From positions 1 through 54,034 of the forward strand of contig CANRDT010000015.1 in NCBI GenBank assembly GCA_947629455.1: 54,034 nucleotides of DNA, read 5' to 3'. The notes beneath the pieces were generated by a model, which had not been told where the DNA came from, searched no databases, and was given only the letters and a program-made list of their open reading frames with translations. The position numbers and the translations under genes were made by a program. Shown here piece after piece: positions 40,927-50,126 of this stretch; position 1 is the stretch's first letter; each line of letters opens with the position of its first letter. The stretch is from an uncultured Ruminococcus sp. (GTDB lineage: Bacteria; Bacillota; Clostridia; Oscillospirales; Ruminococcaceae).

Positions 40927-40955
40927 ATTATAGCATATCGGCGAAGATAAATCAA
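40927..40955 (-). promoter_or_regulatory. Promoter of the GH9 gene
   Basis: On the minus strand TTGATT (complement of 40950-40955) and TATAAT (complement of 40927-40932), 17-base spacer, with TG one base before the -10 box. Confidence 0.75.
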
Positions 40956-40979
40956 CAGGTAGGCAAGGGCTGAAGTAAT

Positions 40980-41290
40980 AGATAAGATTTGCTCCGCAGA
41001 ATGATTTCACGCTCAACAGTTTGATTGATAAGCAGTAGGAAATCAAGAAAAGGTTTTGGGTCAAGCCTTTTCCTCAAAAAGGCTTGCAGGGTCAAGGGAC
41101 AGCGTCCCTTGTCGCCGTCCGCAGACGGCGAAATCCCCCCCTGCCGCCTGCGTCCGCAAGGGGTGAATTTCAAAACAGTCCGGTGGACTGTTTTGAAAGA
41201 GGGGACGACCTACAAGAAGGGCGTCCCCTGAGTATGAGCGGCATTTCTTTCCTCCGCCGCTTGCGGCGGAGAGATTTAGAGCAGAGCAAT
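40980..41290 (+). repeat. Structured multi-hairpin repeat, family B, copy 4
   Basis: Stems: AAGCCTTTTCC/AAAAAGGCTT, AAGGGACAGCGTCCCTT, CGCCGTCCGCAGACGGCG, TTTCAAAACAGTCC/GGACTGTTTTGAAA, GGGGACGACC/GGGCGTCCCC, and CTCCGCCG/CGGCGGAG. Preceded by a TAGATAAGAT tract and the conserved lead GCTCCGCAGAATGATTTCAC. Confidence 0.8.
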
Positions 41291-41364
41291 GCACCTACAT
41301 TATACCTACCAAAAACAAACGGCGGAATCAACTTCCGCCGCTTATTGCTGTATCAATTTTACCC

Positions 41365-44300
41365 TTACTTTCTCTTTCTGCTTACTGCCGCCAATGCCGC
41401 TGCCGTCAGCAGAACAGCCGTCGGTATAGCGTCCGCTCCTGTGTCGGGAGCTTTGTCATTGTCCGGCTGAGGAGCAGGCTCGGGCTCTGGAGCAGGCTCG
41501 GGCTGAGGTTCAGGCTCAGGTTCGGGAGTCGGCTCGGGTTCGGGTTCTGGAGCAGGCTCGGGTTTGGGAGTCGGCTCGGGTTCGGGAGTCGGCTCAGGTT
41601 CGGGAGTCGGCTCGGGTTCGGGATCAGGTTCGGGCTGGGGTTCGGGTTCGGTAACAGGCTCTTCCTCGCCGCATACCGAGCAAACGCCGTTCTCGTACTT
41701 ATGACCTTCCGCCGCGATGACCTCGCCTTTCTTGACCGTTTTGCCGCATACCGAGCAAACCTCGTCGCCCGTGTAGCCGTCAGCCGTGCAGGTCGCGTCG
41801 GTCTTGCCGACTACCTCGACGGTGTGTTCGCCCGTTGCAGGGATCACCTCGCTCACATTGTTGATGACCTTATCGCATACCGAGCATACCAGAATGCCCG
41901 TTTCGCCGTCCTCACCGCAGGTAGGCTCTTTGTGACCTCTGTAGACCTCGCAGTGACCGAGCGGTTCAGTCTCCGCCGCGCCAACGAGTTCTTCGCCGCA
42001 GCGTTTGCACTTTTGCGATTCCGTCCTGCCCGGCTCGGTGCAGGTAGCCTCTTTGCCGGGGATGATTTCTATATCGTGTCCGAGAGGTTCTATTACTCGG
42101 CTTTCCTTGACCGCGCCGCACTTTGAGCAGTGTATCGACTTGCTGCCCTCGGTTTCGCAGCCGGGTTCTTTATCGGTCTTGTACTCGCTCTCCCACGAAT
42201 GACCTTCCGCATTTATTATATCTGATTCGGTAAATCCGCATACCGTGCAGGAACGCTCGCGCGAGCCGCTGTCGCCGCAGGTGGGAGAATCTATATCTTT
42301 CCAATCGCCGAACTGGTGACCCTCCGCCTTGTCGACAACGCTCTTTCTGCTAAGCTCTTCGCCGCATTCCGTGCAGCGGATCACCTCGTCGTGCGAACCG
42401 TTTTCCGTACAGTTGGCAGGAACGATATTTTCTTTCACCATATTGCCGGGAGTATGTTTATGCTCCTCCTTGGCAAGCTCTACTGTTATGTGAACGCTCT
42501 CCGCAGTTTCGGTCGACGCTCCGAGGTGCGCGGTAACAACTACCTTGTATCTTCCTGCATCGTCCTTTGTAAACTTTTCAATAGTGAGCGTTTCGCCGAT
42601 CTGTCCTTCAAGTATAACGTCGTCCTTGTACCATTGGTAGGAAAGAGCGTCGCTTCCATCGGCTGTCACTGTCGGCTTGATGGTTACTTTTTCGCCCTCT
42701 TTTGCAAATACTTTATTGCTCTCGAAAGATATTTCAGGCTTTGCCGCCTTGGGAGCGACTGCCGTTTCATTTCTCTGAGCCTCTTTTGCAAGCACCGTGC
42801 GCGCCACGAATTTAACTTCCACGATCGCGCTGTTCTCGGTAATGTCCTTGTAAGAAACGGTAACGTCCATTTTCTGATCGTTTGTGATCTTTACATATTT
42901 TCCGCCCACGATAACGGACTCAATCGCATAGCCGTCGTCCGCAGTGACCGTGAGAGTTTTCTCCTCGTCGGGAGCAAGCTTGAAAATGCTTTCGCCGCTT
43001 ACTTTTCCGTTGGAGGTGGGAGTTACGACAACGTCCTTATTATCGTCCGCTTTGCCGTTATCCTCGACAGCCGCTATCATAAACGGGCTGAACGAGTCGC
43101 AGGTAACTATCAGACCGTAGGGGGTTATCACGCAGGGTATCTCCTCCACGTCGACAACTTCGTCTTTATCGTTCTTGATAAAGTGGTACGCCTTGAATGT
43201 CACGCCTGCATCGTTCGGACCGTATCCGGCAGGGAATCCCAGTGAGATCCTTACCGACTGACCGGGCTGTACTACCTGTTTCTTGCAGACTGTCAGGCTG
43301 ATGTTGTATGTTTCGCTCTTGAGGATATTTTCATTCAGTTCGGGGCTGTCCTCTACCATATCCTCCATAAGTTTGCCCTGATCGTGGGGAGCGGAAGTCG
43401 CCACAAGCACCATTCTGTGTTTCAGTTTTTCACTTATCTCTTCGCCGTCGGAGGTCTTCCAGCCTTTGGTGGAGAGATCGTCGCTTTCAAGCAGAGAGGG
43501 CTTGCCGTAAACGTTCCAGTCGATACCCACGCGCCTGTAGCAGCAGGTGGCAGGAGGGAATCCGCAGGAGAATGTAATATCGTTGGGAGCTTTCGCGCTG
43601 TCTACACCTGCAAGACCGTTAAGGGTAAAGGTGTAGTGCGCGTCGTCGTCCATATACATATTGCTCGGTCTGAAATCAAACTCGATCGTTCTGTCGCCGT
43701 CCCACGAGAAATTACCCACATAGCTGTTTTCCTTTGCGGTATTTTCAAAAAGCTGTGTGTAGGCGGAGAAAGAGAGAGTAGGCTCTTCGCTGCCCGTTTT
43801 TATCAGACGTTCGCTGTATCTGGCGGTAACGTGGTAGGTCTTACCCGTTATGTAGAGATTACCGCCGTTTTTCGGCGAGCAGGAAACTACGCTCGGCGGA
43901 GCTTTGTAAACGCCGTTTAAGTTGTGCAGCATACCCGAATCCGCGGTGAGCATAAGCGGATCGCCGTGGAAGAAGAAGTCAAACTTTGTGAAATCTCCGG
44001 GCGGTATCGTGGTTATGCCGAATTCCGCATATTCAACGTGCGCCATTGGCAGGATAAGCTGCGTTTCGGAATCTTCCACCGCTCCTGCAAATTCGGGAGT
44101 GATGTAGTACCAATCCGTTTCCTGATAGCCGTCCTCGGAAGTGACCGTCGCGTTTTTCATCAGCATATAGTAGCCTTTTTTGGCAGCCGCCGCGCAGCCC
44201 ATTCCGTCGTAGCTGATTATGAATCCGCCGCCCGTGATGTCGTCAAGTTTAAGATCGCTGCGGTACTCGACGCTAAGGCTGCTGTTTTCCGTGACCTTGC

Positions 44301-45372
44301 CCGAGCCGTAGTCAGCAGCGCCCATCATCGGATATTCAAATTCAAATTCCGCCTCGGACATAATTCCGCTCGGATAGTGGTGTACGTTCATCACCGAGCT
44401 GCCGGCAAGCAGATAGTCGTGATTTTCAAAACCGTCCTTGCCGTTAAGCGAATAGTTCGGATTTATCGGATCGTCCATAGTAACGTCAACGCCGTACCAT
44501 TCGTCGTCAAGCTCCACGCTGCACCACATATGCAGTTCGGGCGAATTATCCGCATGTACATACGCGCCGTTTATCAGCACGCAGGGAATATCCAGTCTGT
44601 CAAGCACCGTCTTGAACGCTCTCGAGTAGCCCTCGCACACGCTCTCGCCCTTTACGAGAGCACCGTATGAAGTCCTGATGAGGTTGATATTCTCCTCCTT
44701 GCAGGCGTCCTCCAGACGGTAGGAAACACTGTTTGTGATAGCGTCGTGTACATATTCTATTTCGGCAGCCTCTTTTGACCTGAGCTGATCGCCCTGCTGC
44801 TCCTTCGCCTTTGCCGCGAGTGCATCGGCAGCCTTGTCAAGTTCGGCAATAGCCGCATCTACGTCCTTAACGGAAGTAAATCCGGGGGTGTAGTAGTTAT
44901 CCCGTCTGCCCGCGCCGAGATAAGCGTGATAGCCGTCTTTATCTTCTGTGATCCTCACCGACAGCGCGGAAAAGTCCACATAGAAAATATCGGGATAATC
45001 CATATAGAACGCGTCTCTTGCAGCGCCGAAATTCTGTAAAAGCTTGGAATTTCCTCCGCCGAAGTCCGCGATATACTGCTGCGTAAGATCGCCGTTCGCG
45101 ATAAGGTCGTAATCCTCCTTACCGGTCTTCATAGTTCCGTTTTTGTACATTTTGTACATAGCGTTATAAAACGGCACGGCGTCCTCGGTCAGCTGACTGT
45201 AGAAGTAGCGGTAATCGCCCGAACCGTCCGGAGCTGCAGCGGCGGTATCGGCGGCGTACACGCTGAGATCCGTATCATAGAATGAGGGCAGCGACGCGGC
45301 ATAAGTGAACGCGACTGCTGCGGCGGCAGCGGCTGCTGCCAGTCTGTGGGAAATTGTTTTTTTCAAGTTCAT
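41365..45372 (-). CDS. Large surface protein: transglutaminase-like domain, Ig-like domain, Cys-rich repeats, PDTGA-type cell-wall anchor
   Basis: About 1335 residues. Signal peptide 1-40 with an eight-alanine run. A transglutaminase/protease-like domain holds the triad Cys246 (ESVCEGYS), His281 (PELHMW) and Asp296 (GVDVTMD). Beta-rich Ig-like regions follow, clearest at about 875-965 (YQWYKDD...DAGRYKVVV). From 971 to about 1240 there are six or seven repeats of the type CTExG...CxxCG...GH. Then a Pro/Glu repeat ([10 protein letters not shown], about 1240-1305), PDTGA at 1309-1313, a hydrophobic stretch and RKRK, that is, a sortase-type anchor with P in place of L. The ATG at 45372 is only one base from GGGAGG; the TTG at codon 3 (45366, giving an M-K-K start) has ideal spacing and may be the true start. 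Substrate unknown. Confidence 0.9.
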   Translation of the reverse strand: MNLKKTISHRLAAAAAAAAVAFTYAASLPSFYDTDLSVYAADTAAAAPDGSGDYRYFYSQLTEDAVPFYNAMYKMYKNGTMKTGKEDYDLIANGDLTQQYIADFGGGNSKLLQNFGAARDAFYMDYPDIFYVDFSALSVRITEDKDGYHAYLGAGRRDNYYTPGFTSVKDVDAAIAELDKAADALAAKAKEQQGDQLRSKEAAEIEYVHDAITNSVSYRLEDACKEENINLIRTSYGALVKGESVCEGYSRAFKTVLDRLDIPCVLINGAYVHADNSPELHMWCSVELDDEWYGVDVTMDDPINPNYSLNGKDGFENHDYLLAGSSVMNVHHYPSGIMSEAEFEFEYPMMGAADYGSGKVTENSSLSVEYRSDLKLDDITGGGFIISYDGMGCAAAAKKGYYMLMKNATVTSEDGYQETDWYYITPEFAGAVEDSETQLILPMAHVEYAEFGITTIPPGDFTKFDFFFHGDPLMLTADSGMLHNLNGVYKAPPSVVSCSPKNGGNLYITGKTYHVTARYSERLIKTGSEEPTLSFSAYTQLFENTAKENSYVGNFSWDGDRTIEFDFRPSNMYMDDDAHYTFTLNGLAGVDSAKAPNDITFSCGFPPATCCYRRVGIDWNVYGKPSLLESDDLSTKGWKTSDGEEISEKLKHRMVLVATSAPHDQGKLMEDMVEDSPELNENILKSETYNISLTVCKKQVVQPGQSVRISLGFPAGYGPNDAGVTFKAYHFIKNDKDEVVDVEEIPCVITPYGLIVTCDSFSPFMIAAVEDNGKADDNKDVVVTPTSNGKVSGESIFKLAPDEEKTLTVTADDGYAIESVIVGGKYVKITNDQKMDVTVSYKDITENSAIVEVKFVARTVLAKEAQRNETAVAPKAAKPEISFESNKVFAKEGEKVTIKPTVTADGSDALSYQWYKDDVILEGQIGETLTIEKFTKDDAGRYKVVVTAHLGASTETAESVHITVELAKEEHKHTPGNMVKENIVPANCTENGSHDEVIRCTECGEELSRKSVVDKAEGHQFGDWKDIDSPTCGDSGSRERSCTVCGFTESDIINAEGHSWESEYKTDKEPGCETEGSKSIHCSKCGAVKESRVIEPLGHDIEIIPGKEATCTEPGRTESQKCKRCGEELVGAAETEPLGHCEVYRGHKEPTCGEDGETGILVCSVCDKVINNVSEVIPATGEHTVEVVGKTDATCTADGYTGDEVCSVCGKTVKKGEVIAAEGHKYENGVCSVCGEEEPVTEPEPQPEPDPEPEPTPEPEPTPEPEPTPKPEPAPEPEPEPTPEPEPEPQPEPAPEPEPAPQPDNDKAPDTGADAIPTAVLLTAAALAAVSRKRK

Positions 45373-45445
45373 TCCTCCCGTCGAAGTTCTTACCGAATGT
45401 CCCTGCGGCGCGTTATCCGCCGCCGGAATACATTCTGTATTATCT

Positions 45446-45474
45446 ATAATAAAGAAAAATTTCCCGTCTGTCAA
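45446..45474 (-). promoter_or_regulatory. Promoter of the transglutaminase-domain surface protein
   Basis: On the minus strand TTGACA (complement of 45469-45474) and TATTAT (complement of 45446-45451), 17 bases apart. The predicted start near 45439 gives a leader of about 70 bases. Confidence 0.75.
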
Positions 45475-45744
45475 GAGCAAATTTAAATAAATTTCGCAAA
45501 TTCTGAAATTTAACATTTGATTCATAACTGGTAGAATTTCAAGCCGCCAAATTGCTGAAAATCGCGGCAAAATCGGGAAAAATTAATGTATGCGTCAAAA
45601 CTTTCAAGGAATTAACATTTTGTTTCCATTCGGCGATTTAAAACAAAAAAATGGAAAAACGCCGCTTGCGGCGGCAGGTACATATTAAACAACATTACAA
45701 TATTTACGGCATTTTCCTGACAACATTGCAGCTTCGGAGCAAAT

Positions 45745-45810
45745 TCTTACCTCTTACTTCTTATTTCCTACCTCTTTATCTTACTTCTTACCTCTTATTT
45801 CTTAAATTCT
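45745..45810. repeat. Pyrimidine heptamer tract
   Basis: Nine or so degenerate 7-base units of the type TTACCTC, TTACTTC, TTATTTC in a row. The same tract type is found at about a dozen other intergenic places in this window. The surrounding 45475-45820 shows no gene. Confidence 0.7.
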
Positions 45811-45821
45811 AAATGTTTCTC

Positions 45822-45850
45822 TTGCATTTATCGAGAATATGTGTTAGAAT
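45822..45850 (+). promoter_or_regulatory. Promoter of the Rrf2 gene
   Basis: TTGCAT (45822-45827) and TAGAAT (45845-45850), 17 bases apart. Confidence 0.65.
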
Positions 45851-45897
45851 ATATATATGAAATATATGAATTAAAATTCGGAAAGGTCGTGCGTTTT

Positions 45898-46341
45898 GTG
45901 AAGATCTCCACCAAAGTAGAATGCGGCATAATCGCTCTTATAGATATTGCGCTCAATTCCGAGGAGGGCAAAGCGGTGTCTATTGCCGGTATATCGGAAA
46001 GACAGGATATTTCGGCAAAGTATCTCGAACAGATACTTATCGCGTTCAGACAGGCAAATCTTATTAAAGGTCAGAAAGGCTCGCGCGGAGGATATACTCT
46101 CTCAAACAAGGCGGAAAATATAACTTTCAAAGAAATACTCAACGCTCTTGACGGTACTATCCTGAGCGATGTGGAGGAGGACAAGTCCTCTTTCCCGGGG
46201 TACCGCAGCGTACTCAAAGAATGTCTGTGGGATAGAATGAATGCTTATCTTGTCGATTTTGCGGAAAATACCACGCTTAAAGATATTGCGGAAAAATGCA
46301 GATCGCAGACGGACAACGGCAGCTTTATGTACTATATTTAA
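45898..46341 (+). CDS. Rrf2 family transcriptional regulator
   Basis: About 147 residues starting KISTKVECGIIALIDIAL, then the winged helix region ISERQDISAKYLEQILIAFR and GSRGGYTLSNKAENITFKEI, the Rrf2 signature. The three closely spaced cysteines that hold an Fe-S cluster in IscR-type members are absent (only single Cys in KECLW and EKCRS), so it is closer to CymR-type members that work without a cluster. Start: GTG at 45898, with GGAAAGG about 11 bases upstream and the family-typical K-I-S-T following; GTG at 45889 is too near the site. It has its own promoter and terminator and no obvious target next to it. Confidence 0.9.
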   Translation: MKISTKVECGIIALIDIALNSEEGKAVSIAGISERQDISAKYLEQILIAFRQANLIKGQKGSRGGYTLSNKAENITFKEILNALDGTILSDVEEDKSSFPGYRSVLKECLWDRMNAYLVDFAENTTLKDIAEKCRSQTDNGSFMYYI

Positions 46342-46360
46342 TATCGGAAAAATCAACTTC

Positions 46361-46391
46361 AAAAAAGGACTCCCGAGCGGAGTCCCTTTTT
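46361..46391 (+). terminator. Terminator of the Rrf2 gene
   Basis: AAAAAGGACTCC pairs with GGAGTCC(C)TTTTT around CGAGC; T-run on both strands, so it may also end the convergent hemolysin III gene. Confidence 0.8.
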
Positions 46392-46438
46392 GATTTGTAT
46401 CCTTATCTTGTCGGAAACGGCGCGTTTTTAATTGCAGA

Positions 46439-47107
46439 TCACGACTTATCGTTTATCATCATAATGAGTATCGCGAACCAGTGGAAAACCGTTCCGCCTA
46501 TCGTGAAAAGATGCCATACCGAGTGGAAATAGCGGATCTTCTTAATGGCGTAGAAAATTATCCCGACCGTATAGAACGCGCCGCCTATCAGCAAGAACCA
46601 CAGCGTAATGCGCGGAACGCTGTTAAGCATAGGCTTTATAGCGAAGATTATCGCCCAGCCCATTGCAATGTAGCATACGACCGACGGCTTGCGGAATTTT
46701 TCGAGATTTATTGAATTGAGGACTATCCCGAGTATTGCCGCGCCCCACACGATACCGAAAAGCGTCCAGCCGAGAGGACCTCTTAACGCCACAAGGGTTA
46801 TCGGCGTGTACGTTCCTGCGATGAGCAGAAAGATCGTATTGTGATCCATTATGCGGAAAAACTTTTTCGCCTTAACGTTTGTGATCGCGTGGTAGAGAGT
46901 AGACATCGTGTAGAGAATTATCATACTTGCCCCATAGACCGCCGAGCTTACCACTCCCCATGCGTTTGAATATATCGCGGCGAACACTATTAGTATCGCC
47001 GTGCCTGCGATCGCCAGCAGTCCGCCTGTTCCGTGAGAAACTGCGTTAAATATTTCTTCTCCGAGCGAGTAACGCTTTACGGGCGCGTCCGCCGTATGTT
47101 CGTTCAT
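46439..47107 (-). CDS. Hemolysin III (PAQR/YqfA-TrhA) family membrane protein
   Basis: The 222-residue protein has seven hydrophobic helices. Family metal-site motifs are present: EEIFNAVSHGTGG near 18-30, STLYHAI near 69-75, RIMDHNTIFLLIAGTYTPI, and HSVWHLFTIGGTVFHW near 192-207, supplying the conserved His, Ser and Asp. PAQR-type bacterial proteins are linked to membrane lipid balance; true haemolysis is doubtful. Own promoter at 47218-47246. Confidence 0.93.
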   Translation of the reverse strand: MNEHTADAPVKRYSLGEEIFNAVSHGTGGLLAIAGTAILIVFAAIYSNAWGVVSSAVYGASMIILYTMSTLYHAITNVKAKKFFRIMDHNTIFLLIAGTYTPITLVALRGPLGWTLFGIVWGAAILGIVLNSINLEKFRKPSVVCYIAMGWAIIFAIKPMLNSVPRITLWFLLIGGAFYTVGIIFYAIKKIRYFHSVWHLFTIGGTVFHWFAILIMMINDKS

Positions 47108-47217
47108 AGTTTTTGTGACCTCCAGACTTATCAGAGCGTTGTTTTTGATCTTCGGGATATTTTTCGGGATATTTTCCCGATAGAAGTATTCCCGTATATT
47201 TCCTGTTTGATACTTTT

Positions 47218-47246
47218 ATATTAGCACAAATTTACTGTTAAGTCAA
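47218..47246 (-). promoter_or_regulatory. Promoter of the hemolysin III gene
   Basis: On the minus strand TTGACT (complement of 47241-47246) and TAATAT (complement of 47218-47223), 17 bases apart, TG one base before the -10 box. The leader of about 100 bases contains repeated TCGGGATATTTT segments and a TTTTCGGGA/TTCCCG dyad. Confidence 0.65.
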
Positions 47247-47249
47247 GTT

Positions 47250-47610
47250 AGAAATAAGAGTTTAGATGTAAGAAGTAAGAGTTAGAGATAAGAGGTTAGA
47301 GGTAAGAAGTAAGAGAATCTCCGCAGATCGATTTCACGCGCTGAAGTTTGTTTGGTAAGTAGTGGGAAATCAAGAAAAGGTTTTGGATCAAGCCTTTTCC
47401 TTAAAAAGGCTTGCGGGGTCGAGGGGCAGAGCCCATCGTCGCCGTCCGCAGACGGCGAAAGCCCCAACCGTCTGCGCTCCGCAAGGGGTGAATTTCTAAA
47501 CAGTCCGGTGGACTGTTTAGAAAGAGGGGACGCCCTGTAAGAGAGGGCGTCCCCTAAGTGTGGGCAGTATTTCTTTTTTCCGCCGCTTGCGGCGGAAGGC
47601 ATATACCGCT
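47250..47610 (+). repeat. Heptamer tract followed by structured repeat family B, copy 5
   Basis: A purine tract of GTAAGAA/GTTAGAG heptamers at 47250-47313 runs straight into the B repeat. Stems: AAGCCTTTTCC/AAAAAGGCTT, GGGGCAGAGCCC, CGCCGTCCGCAGACGGCG, TTTCTAAACAGTCC/GGACTGTTTAGAAA, GGGGACGCCCT/AGGGCGTCCCC and TTCCGCCG/CGGCGGAA. Confidence 0.8.
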
Positions 47611-47700
47611 ATATGGCATTTCCCTGTTTTGGGAGAATATGCACCTGAAATTAGTCAGCACATTTGTTTAAATTTTTTCTCCAAGAGTAACAGTGGCATA

Positions 47701-49248
47701 CTATTTCTTCGCCGCATTGAACAGCAGTCCTGCCGCAATGATCAGTACCACGGCGAAAAAGTACATCACCGCCGTTCCCCGTCCGCCTGTGGAGGGGAGC
47801 AGAAAACTCTCGAAATTGCTTATCTTCACGTCAACACAGCCGTTCTCTCCGGCGGAGTCCGCAGATACCTCCACCCTGACCGCCGTCTGCGGCAGAACGA
47901 AACCGGCAGGAGCGCGGCTCTCATACAGATAATATACCCCCTCGGCAAGGTAGGCAAACTCCGCGCGTCCCTCCCGATCGGTCACGGAACTTTCATTTCC
48001 TGCGGCAGGGCTGTCCTCCGAATATTCTGCGCCTGCATTTTCCACCGCCACCGCGTCTATCAGCCCTCCGTCCGCATCGGCAGGGATACTCACGCTTTTC
48101 CCCTTTGCTATATCGTCCGCGGTCGCAGGACGGTATAATCTGAATTCCGCGCCTGCAAGCGGCATTTCGGAACCGTCCGTTTTTCTGACGGTTATCGCGT
48201 AGGTGTGAAAAACGGCGTCGGCGTTCTGTGCCGCATACCCCTGTCCGGTGTCGCAGGCATACAGCAGCGTCGCCGTATCCCTGTTCTCCGCTCCGAGCTG
48301 CGCACCCTCGGTCAGCAGGACGGCGTCATACCGAACGATAATTTTTTCGTACTTATCAAGAGTATCATAATGGCTGCGCAGAAAACAGATATTGAAATAA
48401 TTCTCCGTCTGTGTGTGTACGACATAATTCTCATCGGCGGTCAGGAGCGTTTCGCTTTCGCCGGAAACTCCGTACACCTTTAAAGAGGACTGCACGAGAG
48501 AAGTCCCCTGCGCCAGGCTGTCGGTTATCATAAAAAGCTGCTCCTGCAAAAAATCATCGGTATAGAGCGGCTTTAAAAATTCGGTCGTAAAGCTTATCCT
48601 GTCGCCTGCGCTGAAAGAATCGCCGCTTATCCGTCTGCTTATCCGCACGGAGGTGTGTTTTGCGGAAATGTCAAACGTACTTTCATTGTCAAGGACGTAT
48701 TTGCCGTCCCTTATTTCGGGCTCTATCGGCAGGAACATAGGAGAATAAATATCCTCCGACTCAGCCGCCGTGACGAGATAGCCGCCGAGGGAAACCTCTC
48801 CGAGATCAGCCTGTACGCCGCCCTCCGCCGCCTGTGCCGGCGCGGAAGTGTAGTCGGGAAGTATTGCGCTCTGCGCGGAGACATTCAGCCACACGTTTAT
48901 CCTCGTCAGGATATTGCGGAATTTCGGCGGATCGGTATCGGCAAGTGCGGAAAATTCCTGCGGCGTGATATAACCGCTTTTCAGCGGCGGTTCTGCTCTG
49001 CTGCCGTCGGGATTTACCGTGCTGAAAAACGGAATAAAGCTTTCCGCCCACTGTCTTTCAAGAGTATTGTTTTCTTTGTTCCATATTATATCTATTATCC
49101 GGTACGCCCGGAAAACGTCGCCTTGTGAAGCGTTTGTCACTGTAAGCCGTACTTTCTCCTCTCCCGACGGTTTATACGCGGCGGAAGAAGTAAACGTCAG
49201 GGCGAGGCAAGCGGTAAGGACAAGCGCTATGATTTTAACTGCTTTCAT
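47701..49248 (-). CDS. LPXTG-anchored pilin-like protein with a CnaB/SpaA-type domain
   Basis: The 515-residue protein has a signal peptide (about 1-23), beta-rich domains, and a last CnaB/SpaA-type domain at about 365-475 with a Lys in ITVRKTDG and the E-box YYLYESRAPAGF, the pair expected to form an internal isopeptide bond. It ends with LPSTG at 484-488, a hydrophobic helix and NAAKK, a standard sortase signal. The general build is like a Gram-positive major or shaft pilin. No sortase gene or other pilin lies in the window, so assembly partners are unknown. AAGGTGAG precedes the ATG, and a MITE-like element begins just 16 bases upstream. Confidence 0.87.
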   Translation of the reverse strand: MKAVKIIALVLTACLALTFTSSAAYKPSGEEKVRLTVTNASQGDVFRAYRIIDIIWNKENNTLERQWAESFIPFFSTVNPDGSRAEPPLKSGYITPQEFSALADTDPPKFRNILTRINVWLNVSAQSAILPDYTSAPAQAAEGGVQADLGEVSLGGYLVTAAESEDIYSPMFLPIEPEIRDGKYVLDNESTFDISAKHTSVRISRRISGDSFSAGDRISFTTEFLKPLYTDDFLQEQLFMITDSLAQGTSLVQSSLKVYGVSGESETLLTADENYVVHTQTENYFNICFLRSHYDTLDKYEKIIVRYDAVLLTEGAQLGAENRDTATLLYACDTGQGYAAQNADAVFHTYAITVRKTDGSEMPLAGAEFRLYRPATADDIAKGKSVSIPADADGGLIDAVAVENAGAEYSEDSPAAGNESSVTDREGRAEFAYLAEGVYYLYESRAPAGFVLPQTAVRVEVSADSAGENGCVDVKISNFESFLLPSTGGRGTAVMYFFAVVLIIAAGLLFNAAKK

Positions 49249-49264
49249 TTATCTCACCTTTCTG

Positions 49265-49459
49265 CACGGAAATCAATTTTTGATTTCCGGAAGTTAGAAC
49301 GCTGCGCTTTTAAGAGGTAAGAGGTAAGACAAGGAGCGCCTGCGGCGCATATTTTAAAGATATTTTAAAATATTATTCCGCTTTGCAGACTTTTTTCTTA
49401 CTTCTTGTCACTAAAGAGCTTGTTTCATCAGATCGATTCTGTAAAAAATGATTTCCGTG
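49265..49459. mobile_element. MITE-like element, family D, diverged copy 3, at the leader of the pilin-like gene
   Basis: About 195 bases with inverted ends CACGGAAATCAATTTT and AAAAAATGATTTCCGTG (nearly matching). The end nearest the gene also forms a small hairpin GGAAATCAA-TTT-TTGATTTCC at 49268-49288. GCAGACTTTTTTCTTA is kept from the other copies, but the GGCGGAG hairpins are reduced to GCGCCTGCGGCGC. Less certain than copies 1 and 2. Confidence 0.5.
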
Positions 49460-49551
49460 CCTTTCTGACTGATATGACTAACTTTTTATTTATTGGAATT
49501 TCACTTCCGTTTACAGAATATGTAATAAATCGAAAAATGTGACAAGCACAA

Positions 49552-49910
49552 TTAGAAGTAAGAGGTTAGAGGTAAGAGGTAAGAGTAGCTCCGTAGGTTG
49601 ATTTCACGCTCCGCAGTTGTGGAAAAAACGAAGTTTGCATATTAAAAAGGTTTTCGCTCCAGCCTTTTCCTTAAAAAGGCTGGCAGGGTCAAGGGACAGC
49701 GTCCCTTGTCGCCGTCCGCAGACGGCGAAACTCCCCATACGGAGGCGCTCTGAAAAGGGTGAATTCCCAAACAGTCCGGTGGACTGTTTGGGAAGAGGGA
49801 AAGCGCTTGCAAGAGAGCGCTTTCCCTACTATGAAGGGCATTTTTTACAGCCGCCGCTTGCGGCGGCAGATATACCCAAAATAAGAGATAAGAAGTAAGA
49901 GAAACTCCGC
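49552..49910 (+). repeat. Heptamer tract and structured repeat family B, copy 6
   Basis: Heptamers at 49552-49587, then the B repeat at about 49580-49880, then another heptamer tract and a second GAAACTCCGCAGGGTGATTTC lead at about 49906-49925. Stems: AGCCTTTTCC/AAAAAGGCT, AAGGGACAGCGTCCCTT, CGCCGTCCGCAGACGGCG, TTCCCAAACAGTCC/GGACTGTTTGGGAA, GGGAAAGCGCTT/GAGCGCTTTCCC, GCCGCCG/CGGCGGC. Confidence 0.8.
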
Positions 49911-50023
49911 AGGGTGATTTCACGCTATATACTTATGATATGGACAAATTTTGTCAAAAAACAATAACCGCTTTCCATAAATAATAACGAATTATAACCA
50001 TTGTGTAAAATTTAGAAAACCCC

Positions 50024-50052
50024 TTGAACGGAATTAGTTTTTATGATAAAAT
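50024..50052 (+). promoter_or_regulatory. Promoter of the large Cys-rich repeat protein
   Basis: TTGAAC (50024-50029) and TAAAAT (50047-50052), 17 bases apart; start near 50060 and a leader of about 67 bases to the GTG at 50127. Confidence 0.6.
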
Positions 50053-50126
50053 AAACGTATGTATAATTTCATTAACGGCGGACGAGGGATTTTTCCGCTC
50101 TGATGCCGACGAAGGGAGCAGATGAT

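Noticed and set aside
42316-43245. A 309-codon plus-strand open frame
   Set aside because: Antisense to the transglutaminase-domain surface protein; no promoter, ribosome site or motif.
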